Both the position numbers and the translations under genes were made by a program. This document shows positions 10,676 to 19,415 of a stretch of 64,000 bases of DNA, piece after piece. The first letter of the stretch is position 1, and each line of letters starts with the position of its first letter. The notes under the pieces are model-generated. The model saw nothing but the letters and a program-made list of their open reading frames with translations. It had not been told where the DNA came from and did no database searches. This DNA comes from Actinoalloteichus hoggarensis. GTDB lineage: Bacteria; Actinomycetota; Actinomycetes; Mycobacteriales; Pseudonocardiaceae. The stretch spans positions 1,736,001 through 1,800,000 of the forward strand of contig NZ_CP022521.1 in assembly GCF_002234535.1 (NCBI RefSeq), written 5' to 3'.

Positions 10676-11107
10676 GTGGTTGCGACCGACGAGGCGCGCG
10701 AGACGGCGCTCGTCGCCGCCCGTGCGGCGGCGGACAAGAAGGCCCACGAGATCGTGGTGCTGGACGTGTCCGATCAGCTTGTCATCACCGATTGCTTCGT
10801 GATCGCCTCGGCGCCCAACGAGCGCCAGGTGTCGGCCATCGTCGACGGCATCGAGGAGAAGCTCCGGGCCGTGGGCGTGAAGCCGGTGCGCCGGGAGGGC
10901 GCCCGCGAAGGACGCTGGGTGCTGTTGGACTTCGTCGATGTCGTCGTGCACGTCCAGCACGCGGAGGAGCGCGCCTTCTACGGGCTGGAACGGTTGTGGA
11001 AGGACTGCCCTCGGGTGCCGTTCGACGACGGGCCCGCCGGTGAGGCGGCGGACTCGACGACGCGGGACGCCGAGTCGACGGCCGACACCGGGGAAGACCG
11101 GGCGTGA
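10676..11107 (+). CDS. rsfS: Ribosomal silencing factor RsfS
   Basis: 143 residues. Binds uL14 on the large subunit and blocks subunit joining in nutrient limitation. The conserved core reads HEIVVLDVSDQLVITDCFVIASAPNERQV and GRWVLLDFVDVVVHV, then ERAFYGLERLWKDCPRV, which is the signature end of this family; a short acidic tail follows. GTG 10676 has GGAGGGAGAA upstream. A TACGCT box about 50 bases further up could be its own -10, giving a short leader, unlike the leaderless neighbours. The stop overlaps the next start as GTGA. Confidence 0.95.
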   Translation: MVATDEARETALVAARAAADKKAHEIVVLDVSDQLVITDCFVIASAPNERQVSAIVDGIEEKLRAVGVKPVRREGAREGRWVLLDFVDVVVHVQHAEERAFYGLERLWKDCPRVPFDDGPAGEAADSTTRDAESTADTGEDRA

Positions 11108-11718
11108 CGCTGTCACGACTCGTGCTCTGGCGGCATGGCGAGACCGACCACAACGCCTCGGGAAGGCTGCAGGGACATCTCGACACCCGGCTCACCGAGA
11201 CGGGGCGTGCCCAGGCCCGCCGGGCGGCGCCTGCGCTGGTTCGTTTCGAGCCCGCGATCGTGGTGACCTCCGATCTGCGGCGCGCCGCGGACACGGCCGC
11301 GGCGTTCCACGCCATCACCGGCATCGACATGCGGGTCGACATCAGGTTGCGCGAGACGCACCTGGGTGACTGGCAGGGCTTGAGCGGCATCGAGGTGGAG
11401 GAGGGCTGGCCCGGCGCCCTGACGCGCTGGCGTGAGGACCCCCGGTGGCGCCCGCCGGGCGGCGAGAGCCGAGTCGAGGTCGCCGACCGGGCCGAGATCG
11501 TCGTGGCGGAACTCGACGCGGAACACGACGGGACCGCCATGCTGTGTGCCCACGGCGGCCTGATCGTCGCGCTCACCGGCAGGTTGCTGGGCCTGAACCC
11601 GGCCGAGTGGCGGCTGCTCGTCGGCGTCGGCAACTGTCACTGGACGGTGCTGGAACGACGGCTGAGCGACGGCATGCAGTGGCGGCTGCGCCAGTACAAC
11701 ACGGGTGTCGTCGAGTGA
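11104..11718 (+). CDS. gpgP: Histidine-phosphatase family enzyme, GpgP-like (glucosyl-3-phosphoglycerate phosphatase)
   Basis: 204-residue member of the phosphoglycerate-mutase fold. The catalytic motif LWRHGETDHN is at about 8-17, the second arm VTSDLRRAADTA, the acid region LRETHLGDWQG and the second histidine CAHGG. Gene order with rsfS before and an SGNH hydrolase after is that of Mycobacterium Rv2420c-Rv2419c-Rv2418c, where Rv2419c is GpgP, which dephosphorylates glucosyl-3-phosphoglycerate. That link is from gene order and family, not from a specific residue, so a broader phosphatase role is possible. GTG 11104 overlaps the rsfS stop; GTG 11715 of the next gene overlaps its stop. Confidence 0.85.
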   Translation: MTLSRLVLWRHGETDHNASGRLQGHLDTRLTETGRAQARRAAPALVRFEPAIVVTSDLRRAADTAAAFHAITGIDMRVDIRLRETHLGDWQGLSGIEVEEGWPGALTRWREDPRWRPPGGESRVEVADRAEIVVAELDAEHDGTAMLCAHGGLIVALTGRLLGLNPAEWRLLVGVGNCHWTVLERRLSDGMQWRLRQYNTGVVE

Positions 11719-12554
11719 GTCGGGTGGAGCCGGCGAGGGGAACTCTGCTGGTGCTGGGTGACTCCCTCGCCTTCCACGGACCACGCGGGCCGCATCCGTC
11801 CGACGAGGCGAGGCTGTGGCCGAACGTCGCCGCTGCGCGTTTCGGGGCGACCACCGAGCTGATCGCGGGACTCGGGTGGACGGCACGGGACGCCTGGTGG
11901 GCACTGACCCGCGACCCGAGGTGCTGGGCGGCGCTCCCGCGGACGCGGGCGGTGATCCTCGCCGTGGGCAGCATGGACACTCTCCCCTCACCACTGCCGA
12001 CCGCGCTGCGGGAGGCGATGCGGTATCTGCGCCCCGACGGCCTGCGACGTCGAGTCCGTGCGGGCTACCGGCGGCTGCAGCCGAGCCTGGTCCGGATGCT
12101 GGACGGCAGACCGGTGGCGCTTCCGCCGCGATTGACGGTGCGCTACCTGGAGGACTGCCGGGCGGCGATCGCCGCGCTGCGTCCGGACCTGCCGGTGATC
12201 GCGATGCTCCCCTCGGTGCATCGGGCGGCCGAGTACGCCCTGGTCCACACCGGGCATGCGCGGGCGGTCGCGGCGGTCCGGAGCTGGGGGGCACGCACCG
12301 ACACCCCGCTGATCGACCTCCCCACGCTGGTGCGAGGCCACCTCGACGCAGGATCGGGCAACCCCGACGGGCTGCACTGGGGTTGGCAGGCCCACCAGGA
12401 CGTGGGTGTCGCCGTGGCGGAGCTGCTGACCGCGACCGCCGGTCGTGACCGTGCCGTCCGGCTGGACGACGCCGTCGGCGCGCGGCCGATCGACGTCGCG
12501 TGCGCGCCTGATCACGGCGGCAGCCCGCCGACTGCTCAGCGAGCCCTGGGATAG
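11715..12554 (+). CDS. octT: SGNH/GDSL hydrolase, OctT-like (diglucosylglycerate octanoyltransferase)
   Basis: 279 residues. The catalytic Ser block LLVLGDSLAFHG is at about 11-22, the oxyanion Gly/Asn region AVGSMDT follows, and the Asp-His pair is in NPDGLHWGWQAHQ. Position directly after the GpgP-like gene is that of mycobacterial Rv2418c (OctT), which adds octanoate to diglucosylglycerate early in methylglucose lipopolysaccharide synthesis. Same-operon logic (GTGA overlap) supports a role on the product of the preceding phosphatase. I am sure of the fold, less so of the acyl acceptor. Confidence 0.82.
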   Translation: MSRVEPARGTLLVLGDSLAFHGPRGPHPSDEARLWPNVAAARFGATTELIAGLGWTARDAWWALTRDPRCWAALPRTRAVILAVGSMDTLPSPLPTALREAMRYLRPDGLRRRVRAGYRRLQPSLVRMLDGRPVALPPRLTVRYLEDCRAAIAALRPDLPVIAMLPSVHRAAEYALVHTGHARAVAAVRSWGARTDTPLIDLPTLVRGHLDAGSGNPDGLHWGWQAHQDVGVAVAELLTATAGRDRAVRLDDAVGARPIDVACAPDHGGSPPTAQRALG

Positions 12555-12562
12555 GCCGCACC

Positions 12563-13423
12563 GTGACCGTGGCCGTCGTGACCGATTCCACCGCCTACCT
12601 GCCCGAGGGTTTCGCGGAGCGCAGGGGTGTGCGGGTGGTGCCGCTGCACGTGCTGGTGGATGGTCGATCGCTGCGGGACGGCGTGGACATGGGCGCGGCC
12701 GAGCTCGCCGCCGACCTGCGAGCACATCGCCAGGTGACGACCTCCCGCGCAACTCCCGTCGAGTTCGCCGCCGTCTATCGCGAACTGCTGCGCGACGGGG
12801 CGAAGGAGATCGTCTCCATCCATCTGTCCTCAGAACTCTCCGGAACCTGGGACGCGGCCTGGTTCGCGGCCGAGGAGGTCGGTTCCGATCGCGTGCAGGT
12901 GATCGACTCTCGGTCCACCGGGATGGGCCTCGGCTTCGCCGTCCTCGTGGCGGCCGACGCGGCACGGTCGGGCGCGACGGGCGGCGAGGTGGCACGCGTC
13001 GCCGAACGGACGGCCGCCCGCACGAGGACGTTCTTCTGCCTGGACACTCTGGAACACCTGCGGCGTGGTGGCCGCATCGGCACGGCCGCGGCGTTCGTGG
13101 GCACCGCGCTGGCCGTGCGTCCCCTGCTGCACGTCGACGACGGGCGGATCGTGCCGCTGGAGAAGGTTCGCACCTCGACGCGGGCGCTGAGCCGACTGGT
13201 CGATCACGTCGCCGAGGCGGCGGGGCCGGGGCAGACGGGTGTCGCCGTTCACCATCTCGACGCTCCGGAACGTGCCGTGGAGCTGGCGGCGAGGATCGAG
13301 GAACGGGTGCCCGGCTGTCGTGCGTGTCTGATCTCGGAACTCGGCGCGGTGGTGGGTGCGCATACCGGGCCGGGCGTGCTCGGCGCCGTCGTCCTCCCCG
13401 GTGGCCCCGACGGCGCGGGCTGA
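12563..13423 (+). CDS. DegV family fatty-acid-binding protein
   Basis: 286 residues with the DegV opening VAVVTDSTAYLPEG and VVPLHVLVDG, TSRATPVEFAAVYRELL (the lipid-head threonine/serine region), SIHLSSELSGTWDAA and the RTRTFFCLDTLEHLRRGGRI block. Proteins of this family (FakB in Gram-positives) bind fatty acids and hand them to the kinase FakA; no FakA is in this window. It lies eight bases after octT, matching Rv2417c, so a link between lipid carriage and octanoylation is plausible but unproven. Start GTG 12563. Confidence 0.92.
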   Translation: MTVAVVTDSTAYLPEGFAERRGVRVVPLHVLVDGRSLRDGVDMGAAELAADLRAHRQVTTSRATPVEFAAVYRELLRDGAKEIVSIHLSSELSGTWDAAWFAAEEVGSDRVQVIDSRSTGMGLGFAVLVAADAARSGATGGEVARVAERTAARTRTFFCLDTLEHLRRGGRIGTAAAFVGTALAVRPLLHVDDGRIVPLEKVRTSTRALSRLVDHVAEAAGPGQTGVAVHHLDAPERAVELAARIEERVPGCRACLISELGAVVGAHTGPGVLGAVVLPGGPDGAG

Positions 13424-13557
13424 TCCCAAGCCTTCGACATTACGCCCCGATCCCGCCGGCCTGACCGTGTGTGCGTGTCGCCCCGGCGAGTTGTCCACAT
13501 CGCCTCGTCCATCCACATCTTGATCTTGTCGCCACTCCTGTCCGCCCCTCTGCTCCA

Positions 13558-13563
13558 TACGGT
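13558..13563 (+). promoter_or_regulatory. Probable -10 element of comEA, leaderless
   Basis: TACGGT followed by six bases and the ATG at 13570; no ribosome-binding site is present. Confidence 0.5.
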
Positions 13564-13569
13564 GCGTCC

Positions 13570-14544
13570 ATGGCTGTGACGACGATGGCACGCAGGCCGA
13601 CCAGTGCCGCACCTCGACGACGACTCGATGTCATCGTCACGGGCGAAGACTGTGCGGACACCCCGGCGGACGGAGCGGCGGAGGGCCGGCCGGGTTCTTC
13701 CCGACCCGACGCGGCGCGACTCGGTGTGGTGCCGGCCCGCAGGCCGGTCACGGGCGGCAGACACCGCAGCGGCGCGGGCCCGCCGGGATTCGGCCCGGTC
13801 GCCCCGGTCGAGTCCCCTGCCGCACCGTCGAGACCGGGCAGGCTCGTCCGACGCTGGGTGCCCGCGGCCATCGGATCCGCCAGGCTCGACCCGGGCCGTT
13901 CGGGTGCGCTCGCGGTGGGGCTCGTCGCGGTGATCGCCGTGGCCGTCGTCCTGGTCGGGCTGTTGTGGCGGCCCACGTCGTCGGAGGAACGGCTGCCCGC
14001 CCTGCCCTTGGCCTCGGTCGACGACGCGACCGACGGCGGTGCCTCGCCGCAGGCGGCCGCGATCTCGACGAGCGCCACACCGGAGCCCGCCGAGCTCGTG
14101 GTGAGCGTGGTCGGCCGGGTGGGCGTTCCGGGGCTCGTCACGTTGACCGCGCCTGCCCGGGTGGCCGACGCGATCGAGGCGGCGGGCGGCGCACATCCCG
14201 ATGCCGATCTCGACACGGTGAATCTCGCGCGCTCTCTGGCCGACGGCGAGCAGATCCATGTCGACGCGCCCCTACCGCCCGGAGCCGGAGCCGACGGCGG
14301 GGTGATCGGGGGTGCGGTGAGCGGCGGGGCCGCCCAGGTGTCGGCGGGGGCCGCCCCGCTCGATCTGAACACCGCATCGGCAGCTCAGCTCGACACGCTT
14401 CCCGGTGTTGGTCCCGTCACCGCACAGGCCATCATCGATTGGCGAGCCGCACACGGGGGCTTCTCCTCGGTGGAGGACCTCCGGGACGTCGACGGGATCG
14501 GTCCGACGCGCTATGAGCGACTCAAAGACCTGGTGCGGTCATGA
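13570..14544 (+). CDS. comEA: ComEA family helix-hairpin-helix DNA-binding membrane protein
   Basis: 324 residues. A Ser/Arg/Pro-rich cytosolic head (about 1-112) leads into one membrane helix (GALAVGLVAVIAVAVVLVGLLW, about 114-135). Outside lie a linker and an SLBB-type domain (VVSVVGRVGVPGLVTL to GEQIHVDAP) and a pair of helix-hairpin-helix motifs at the C-terminus (LNTASAAQLDTLPGVGPVTA and VEDLRDVDGIGPTRYERL). ComEA binds incoming double-stranded DNA outside the membrane. Its stop overlaps the comEC start (ATGA), so the uptake pair is coupled. Type IV pilus genes needed for classical competence are not in this window. Confidence 0.93.
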   Translation: MAVTTMARRPTSAAPRRRLDVIVTGEDCADTPADGAAEGRPGSSRPDAARLGVVPARRPVTGGRHRSGAGPPGFGPVAPVESPAAPSRPGRLVRRWVPAAIGSARLDPGRSGALAVGLVAVIAVAVVLVGLLWRPTSSEERLPALPLASVDDATDGGASPQAAAISTSATPEPAELVVSVVGRVGVPGLVTLTAPARVADAIEAAGGAHPDADLDTVNLARSLADGEQIHVDAPLPPGAGADGGVIGGAVSGGAAQVSAGAAPLDLNTASAAQLDTLPGVGPVTAQAIIDWRAAHGGFSSVEDLRDVDGIGPTRYERLKDLVRS

Positions 14545-16910
14545 CGAAGTCGACTATGCGTCGGGATCTCCGCCTGGTGCCCTCTGCCGTAGCGGTCTGG
14601 GCAGTGACTCTGATCGGCGTGCACGTCGGCCATGCGGCTGCGTTCTGCTGTGGTGCTCTGGCTGTGCTGCTGATGCTCGGCAGTCTGCTGTGCGCGCGAC
14701 GCGGGGTGCGGCTCGCAAGACGTATGACGGCGGGTGTCCTCGCGGCGGGTCTGCTCGCCGCCGCGGCGGCGACGGGTGTAGGAGTACGAGAGCGTCACGC
14801 GAGCACGCACCCGTTGCGGGAGGCGGCTGAGCATGGCGACGAGGCACGGGTTCGGATACGGCTCACCGATGACCCGGCACGGCTGGCGACCGCGGGCTAC
14901 GGGAGCGACCCGGGCGACGGGAGACTGCTGCTGCGGGCTCGGCTGACGTCGATGGACGTCGACGGACAGCGGGACGAGACGAGTGGACGGCTGATCGCTC
15001 TCGCCGACGAGGCCGGTTGGTCCGAGCTTCTGCCGGGGCAGCGGGCGACGGCCGAGGGGACGTTGTCGCCGCCCCGTCCCGGTGACCTGACGGTGGCGGT
15101 GCTTCGGGTGCGTGGCCCGCCGCTCGACGTCGGGCCCGTCTCATGGTGGCAGCGTGCGGCCGACACGGTGCGAGACGGCCTGCGAACGGCGTCGGAGGTT
15201 CTGCATCCCGATCCGGCGGGCCTGCTGCCCGCCTTGGTGGTCGGTGACACCACGCGGCAGTCGCCTCAGGTGGAGGAGGAGTTCCAGGCGGCGGGGCTGA
15301 CACATCTGACCGCCGTGTCCGGCGCCAACCTGGCGATCCTGTGCGGAGCGGTGCTGCTGGTCTGCCGGGCGGCGAGCCTGGGCCCGTTTCCGTCCACGGT
15401 GGCTGCGGCGGTGGCACTGGTCGGGTTCGTCATCCTCGCTCGTCCGGAGCCGAGCGTGCTCAGGGCGGCGGCGATGGGATCGGTGACCCTGCTCGCGCTG
15501 GTGCTGGGCAGGCAGCGTTGTGCGCTGCCCGCGTTGGCGGGCGCGGTGATCGGGCTCCTGCTGGTGTTGCCCGAGCTGGCGACACATCCGGGTTTCGCGC
15601 TGTCGGTCGCGGCGACGACGGGCCTGGTGCTGTTGGCGCCCGGGATGGCGGGGGCGATGCGCGATCGGGGTGTGCCGATCGGCATCGCCGAGGCGCTCGC
15701 GGTCGCGGTGGCGGCGCAGGTGGCCACGGCACCGCTGATCGCCGGGCTGTCCGGGGAGGTCAGTCTGATCTCGATCCTGGCGAATCTGTTGGCCGGGCCC
15801 GTGGTCGCGCCCGCGACGCTGTTGGGGGTGTTGGCTGCGCTGGCCTCGCCGTTTCACCTGGGCACCGCTGAGATGCTCGTGCGTCTGGCGGGGCCTGCGG
15901 TGTGGTGGCTCGTCGCGGTCGGCAGGCATGCCGCTGCCGTTCCCGCGGCACGGCTCGACTGGCCTGCCGGTGTGACAGGCGGGGTACTGCTCACGGTGGT
16001 CCTGCTGGCCCTGGTGGTGGCCGTGCGCTTCCGGCGGCTTCGTGTGCTGCTGGTGGCGACGGTGCTGTTGGCGGTCTTGTTCCTGTTGCCGGGCAGGTTC
16101 GTCTATTCGGGTTGGCCTCCGAAGGAGTGGACGGTGGTGGCCTGCGACGTCGGGCAGGGCGACGCCGTGGTGTTGGCCACGGGGGAACCCGGTCGTGCGG
16201 TGGTGGTGGATGTCGGACCGGACACCGGGGCGGTGCACGCTTGTCTTCGCGATCTGGGGGTGCGGTCCATCGCTCTGATCGTCCTGAGTCATCTCCATGC
16301 CGACCATGTGGGCGGGCTCACGTCGGCGTTGACCGGTCGGGACGTCGAGGCGATCGCGGTGGGCCCGGTCCGGGTGCCCGAATGGGCCCACGCGAAGGTG
16401 CTGGAGTCCGCCGCAGCGGCGGACGTGCCCGTCGTCGCGCTTGATGTCGGACGACGGCTGGCCTGGCCAGAGCTGCGGTTGGAGGTGCTGGGGCCGGTGA
16501 ACCCCTCGTCGAGGGTCGATGAGGATTCGGGAACGGAGGTCAACGACCACTCTGTGGTGTTGCGGGCGACGACCCGGGCGGGCCGGGTGCTTCTGACGGG
16601 CGACATAGAGCTGGCCGGACAGGCGGAGCTGCTGCGATCGGGGGTGGATCTCGAGGCCGAGGTGCTCAAGGTTCCGCATCACGGATCGCGGTACACCGCT
16701 CCGAGATTTCTCGCGGCGGTTCGTCCGCGAACGGCGTTGATCAGTGTGGGAGGTGACAATCGCTACGGGCATCCGAGCACGATGGTGGTGGAGGAGCTGT
16801 CCGCGTTGGGCTCCGTGGTACTGCGTACCGATCAAGGCGGCGACGTCGCGGTGGCCGCTCGCGGCGGCGATCCGGTCGTCGTCCGACGGTCTCCGGGGAG
16901 CACGTCGTAG
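14541..16910 (+). CDS. comEC: ComEC/Rec2 DNA-uptake channel with metallo-beta-lactamase domain
   Basis: 789 residues. An N-terminal membrane pair and soluble OB-like region (DUF4131, about 10-215) precede the competence membrane domain (HLTAVSGANLAIL near 255, then roughly eight helices). The C-terminal third is a metallo-beta-lactamase-like domain with CDVGQGDAVVL, the metal site LSHLHADHVGG and LKVPHHGSRYT. The domain order is the full-length bacterial form. ComEC moves one DNA strand across the membrane, and the C-terminal domain is thought to degrade the other. In mycobacteria holA follows directly; here a 3-kb stretch with thrC and repeats lies between. Confidence 0.95.
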   Translation: MTKSTMRRDLRLVPSAVAVWAVTLIGVHVGHAAAFCCGALAVLLMLGSLLCARRGVRLARRMTAGVLAAGLLAAAAATGVGVRERHASTHPLREAAEHGDEARVRIRLTDDPARLATAGYGSDPGDGRLLLRARLTSMDVDGQRDETSGRLIALADEAGWSELLPGQRATAEGTLSPPRPGDLTVAVLRVRGPPLDVGPVSWWQRAADTVRDGLRTASEVLHPDPAGLLPALVVGDTTRQSPQVEEEFQAAGLTHLTAVSGANLAILCGAVLLVCRAASLGPFPSTVAAAVALVGFVILARPEPSVLRAAAMGSVTLLALVLGRQRCALPALAGAVIGLLLVLPELATHPGFALSVAATTGLVLLAPGMAGAMRDRGVPIGIAEALAVAVAAQVATAPLIAGLSGEVSLISILANLLAGPVVAPATLLGVLAALASPFHLGTAEMLVRLAGPAVWWLVAVGRHAAAVPAARLDWPAGVTGGVLLTVVLLALVVAVRFRRLRVLLVATVLLAVLFLLPGRFVYSGWPPKEWTVVACDVGQGDAVVLATGEPGRAVVVDVGPDTGAVHACLRDLGVRSIALIVLSHLHADHVGGLTSALTGRDVEAIAVGPVRVPEWAHAKVLESAAAADVPVVALDVGRRLAWPELRLEVLGPVNPSSRVDEDSGTEVNDHSVVLRATTRAGRVLLTGDIELAGQAELLRSGVDLEAEVLKVPHHGSRYTAPRFLAAVRPRTALISVGGDNRYGHPSTMVVEELSALGSVVLRTDQGGDVAVAARGGDPVVVRRSPGSTS

Positions 16911-17536
16911 CTCGCCGGGCGCGGGCGCGGCGATCGGTGACCACTGGCGAGGCGAGCCTGTCGCGTCCTCTCCTGCCTGCGCGGACGGGCTGCGTCGGGC
17001 GGCGCCCCCGGCGTGGCCGGGGGGACGGCGCGCGGTCGCGGCCATACCGGCCACGACCGGGGGCCTCGATGCCCGTTCTCGGGGAGATCGGATGCTGCTC
17101 CTGCTCTGAGGAGCGGACCGGCCCTGGCGAGTCCCTCTGCGTTCGTGTGGCGAGAACGGATGACGTTCGTGGGTCGATGCTCGCGTGCCGAGGGGCGCAG
17201 GGACGGGCAGGCGCCGACGTTCGTGTCCGCCGCCCTCGGTCCACGGCTGTTCGGGCAGTCCTGCGTCCGCGTGCTTCGACGCCGAGCGACCCCGGCGACT
17301 CGGTGATCTCGAGGACGGACACGAGGCCGTGAGTCAGGTCAGGGCCGTCGGCGGCGCTGAAGCCGTCAGGAACAGCTGAGTCCGTGGGAGGGGCGCCACC
17401 CTGCGGCTGCTGTTCGACTTCGGCCGCCGGATCGACCGGGGTGCCGCACCGCTGTGGCGTGGCATCACGGTGTCTGCGCACGAGACCGCCCGCGCCTTGC
17501 AGCAAGCCGGGGGCATGGCCGCCGCCGACATCACTC

Positions 17537-17577
17537 GTCGGCAAGCCGATGTCGGAAGTCGGCAAGCCGATGTCGGA
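17537..17577 (+). repeat. Two tandem copies of a 21-bp unit
   Basis: GTCGGCAAGCCGATGTCGGA occurs at 17537-17556 and again, identical, at 17558-17577 with one A between. It lies about 80 bases before the hexamer array. Confidence 0.85.
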
Positions 17578-17654
17578 AAAGGAGACAGCCGAGTAGGCGG
17601 GGCGGGAGGGGAGGGGGAGGGGAGGGGAGGACAGCAGCGACACCCGATCATCCT

Positions 17655-17746
17655 GGCGTGGGCGTGGGCGTGGGCGTGGGCGTGGGCGTGGGCGTGGGCG
17701 TGGGCGTGGGCGTGGGCGTGGGCGTGGGCGTGGGCGTGGGCGTGGG
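17655..17746 (+). repeat. Perfect GGCGTG hexamer array, about 15 units, G-quadruplex-type
   Basis: An uninterrupted run of the hexamer GGCGTG (read as GGGCGT) over about 92 bases. Every unit holds a GGG run separated by the three-base spacer CGT, so the plus strand fits the G3-N3-G3-N3-G3-N3-G3 quadruplex rule several times over. It is preceded by another G-rich stretch (17598-17630, GGGAGGGGAGGGGGAGGGG type). It sits in the gene-poor interval downstream of comEC and thrC. Confidence 0.9.
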
Positions 17747-17956
17747 CCTTCGATCACGCTCAATGGCCCGAAGTCTGTCGCCCGGGCCGCCCGCCGTCGG
17801 CCCTGACACGTCGTCTGTCCTGCGGCAGGGTTCGTCGTCGGAAGCGATCGAGTCGTGGCCGCGGAAGACCGCGTGCCACGTCGTCTGCCGCAGGCGGCGT
17901 CCCTCACCCGACCGAGTCGTCGCACCGAGCGACTTGCCGCGCCGGATCAACTGACT

Positions 17957-17999
17957 CGCCAGCTCGCTGCTGACCCGCCAGCTCGCTGCTGACCCGCCA
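17957..17999 (+). repeat. 19-bp tandem repeat, about 2.2 copies
   Basis: CGCCAGCTCGCTGCTGACC-type unit appears twice in direct succession, with a partial third (CCGCCA) at the end. Confidence 0.75.
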
Positions 18000-18158
18000 A
18001 TTGGAGCGTGACCGCTGACGTACCCAGATCGCCGGTGCCCTACGCCCTGTTCCTTGCCAACTGCCTGCGCCCTCTGCCCGCCTGCGCCGCCACGAGCCCT
18101 GCCCCGCATCCGACGCCCCGCGAGTGCTGGTAAGGCGGTGGAACGGCGTGTGCCTCGG

Positions 18159-19415
18159 TCAGTATCCGAGCGCCTCGTGCACTGCCTTCGAGGAGGGCGG
18201 CACCGTGGCCTTGGGGCCGACATGGTCCGCGACCGCGTCGAGTGTCTTGAGCCCGTCGCCGGTGATCAGGAGGACTGTCTCGGCCTCCGGGTCGAGCTTG
18301 CCCGCCTCGACGAGCTTCTTCGTCGTGGCCACGGTCACGCCGCCCGCGGTCTCGGTGAAGACGCCCTCGGTCCGGGCCAACAGGCGAATGCCTGCCACCA
18401 CCTCGTCATCACTGACGTCGTCGATCGCTCCGCCCGTTCGTCGCACCGCGTCCAGTACGTACGGGCCGTCAGCAGGCGCCCCGATCGCCAACGAGCGAGC
18501 GATCGTGTCCGGCCGCACGGGGTGCACCACATCGCCGCCCGATCGAAACGCGGTCGACACGGGGGAGCAGCCGGTCGCCTGAGCACCGAAGACGCGGTAT
18601 GGCGTCGGCTCGACCAGACCCAGCGTGCCCAGTTCCTGGAAGCCCTTGTCGACCTTGGTGAGCTGCGCCCCTGAGGCGATCGGCACGACGATCTGTTCGG
18701 GCAGGCGCCAACCGAGCTGCTCGGCGACCTCGAAGGCGAGTGTCTTCGACCCCTCGGCGTAATACGGCCGCACGTTGACGTTGACGAACGCCCAGTCCTC
18801 GTGTTCGGCGGCCAGCTCGGTGGCCAGGCGGTTCACGTCATCGTAGTTGCCGTCCACGGCGATGAGCGCCCCGTCGTAGACGGCGGTGGTCAGCACCTTC
18901 GCCCGTTCCAGCGAGGAGGGGATCAGCACGACCGAGCGCCAGCCGGCTCGGGCCGCCGCCGCGGCGACGGCGTTGGCGAGGTTGCCGGTGGAGGGGCAGG
19001 CCAACACCGTGAAGCCCAGCTGCCGGGCGGCCGCCAGGGCCACGGCGACCACACGGTCCTTGAACGAATGGGTGGGGTTGCCGGTGTCGTCCTTGACCCA
19101 CAGGTTCTTCAGCCCCAGTTCGGCACCGAGGCGGTCCGCGCGAATCAGGCGGGTCAGGCCGGGCTGGGTGTTGGCATGGTCGTCGACGTCGGCGGGGACG
19201 GGAAGCAGTCCGCGATACCGCCAGATGGAACGAGGACCGGCCTCGATGTCCTCACGGCGAATCGTGCCGAACTCATAGGCCACCTCCAGCGGACCGAAGC
19301 ACTCGGCGCAGGCGAACTCGGCGGCCAACGGAGTCCGATTGCCGCATTCCCGACAGGACAGGGCGGCGGCGGGACCGAGATCCAGCGTGGCATTCGTGCG
19401 CAGGGTCGTCGTCAT
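18159..19415 (-). CDS. thrC: Threonine synthase (PLP-dependent)
   Basis: 418 residues. Converts O-phosphohomoserine to threonine. The N-terminal region has a zinc-ribbon-like pair (CRECGN and CAECFGPLEV), as in the longer threonine synthases, then the fold-type II PLP core with the lysine in THSFKDRVV, the phosphate-binding CPSTGNLANA, and IASGAQLTKV. ATG 19415 is chosen because AGGAGAGG lies 10 bases upstream; an ATG six codons earlier would have that ribosome site inside it. It is inverted relative to both neighbours (comEC and holA), and the usual partners hom and thrB are not near. Confidence 0.95.
   Translation of the reverse strand: MTTTLRTNATLDLGPAAALSCRECGNRTPLAAEFACAECFGPLEVAYEFGTIRREDIEAGPRSIWRYRGLLPVPADVDDHANTQPGLTRLIRADRLGAELGLKNLWVKDDTGNPTHSFKDRVVAVALAAARQLGFTVLACPSTGNLANAVAAAAARAGWRSVVLIPSSLERAKVLTTAVYDGALIAVDGNYDDVNRLATELAAEHEDWAFVNVNVRPYYAEGSKTLAFEVAEQLGWRLPEQIVVPIASGAQLTKVDKGFQELGTLGLVEPTPYRVFGAQATGCSPVSTAFRSGGDVVHPVRPDTIARSLAIGAPADGPYVLDAVRRTGGAIDDVSDDEVVAGIRLLARTEGVFTETAGGVTVATTKKLVEAGKLDPEAETVLLITGDGLKTLDAVADHVGPKATVPPSSKAVHEALGY

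Larger units (their letters stand above)
16911..18158. other. 1.25-kb gene-poor interval with simple repeats
   Basis: Between the ends of comEC and the inverted thrC. Long open frames on both strands arise from GC bias and from the repeat array (they would encode Ala-Trp, Gly-Val or Pro-Thr dipeptide runs) and show no domain. A short frame near 17402-17520 (LRLLFDFGRRIDRG) looks protein-like but I cannot place it and it has no clear start; it could be a remnant. The interval holds three different tandem repeats listed separately. Confidence 0.6.

Noticed and set aside
17470-17973. Frame encoding a long Ala-Trp repeat, and opposite-strand Pro-Thr repeat
   Set aside because: Both are translations of the GGCGTG array; no domain, ribosome site or conserved flank supports a protein.
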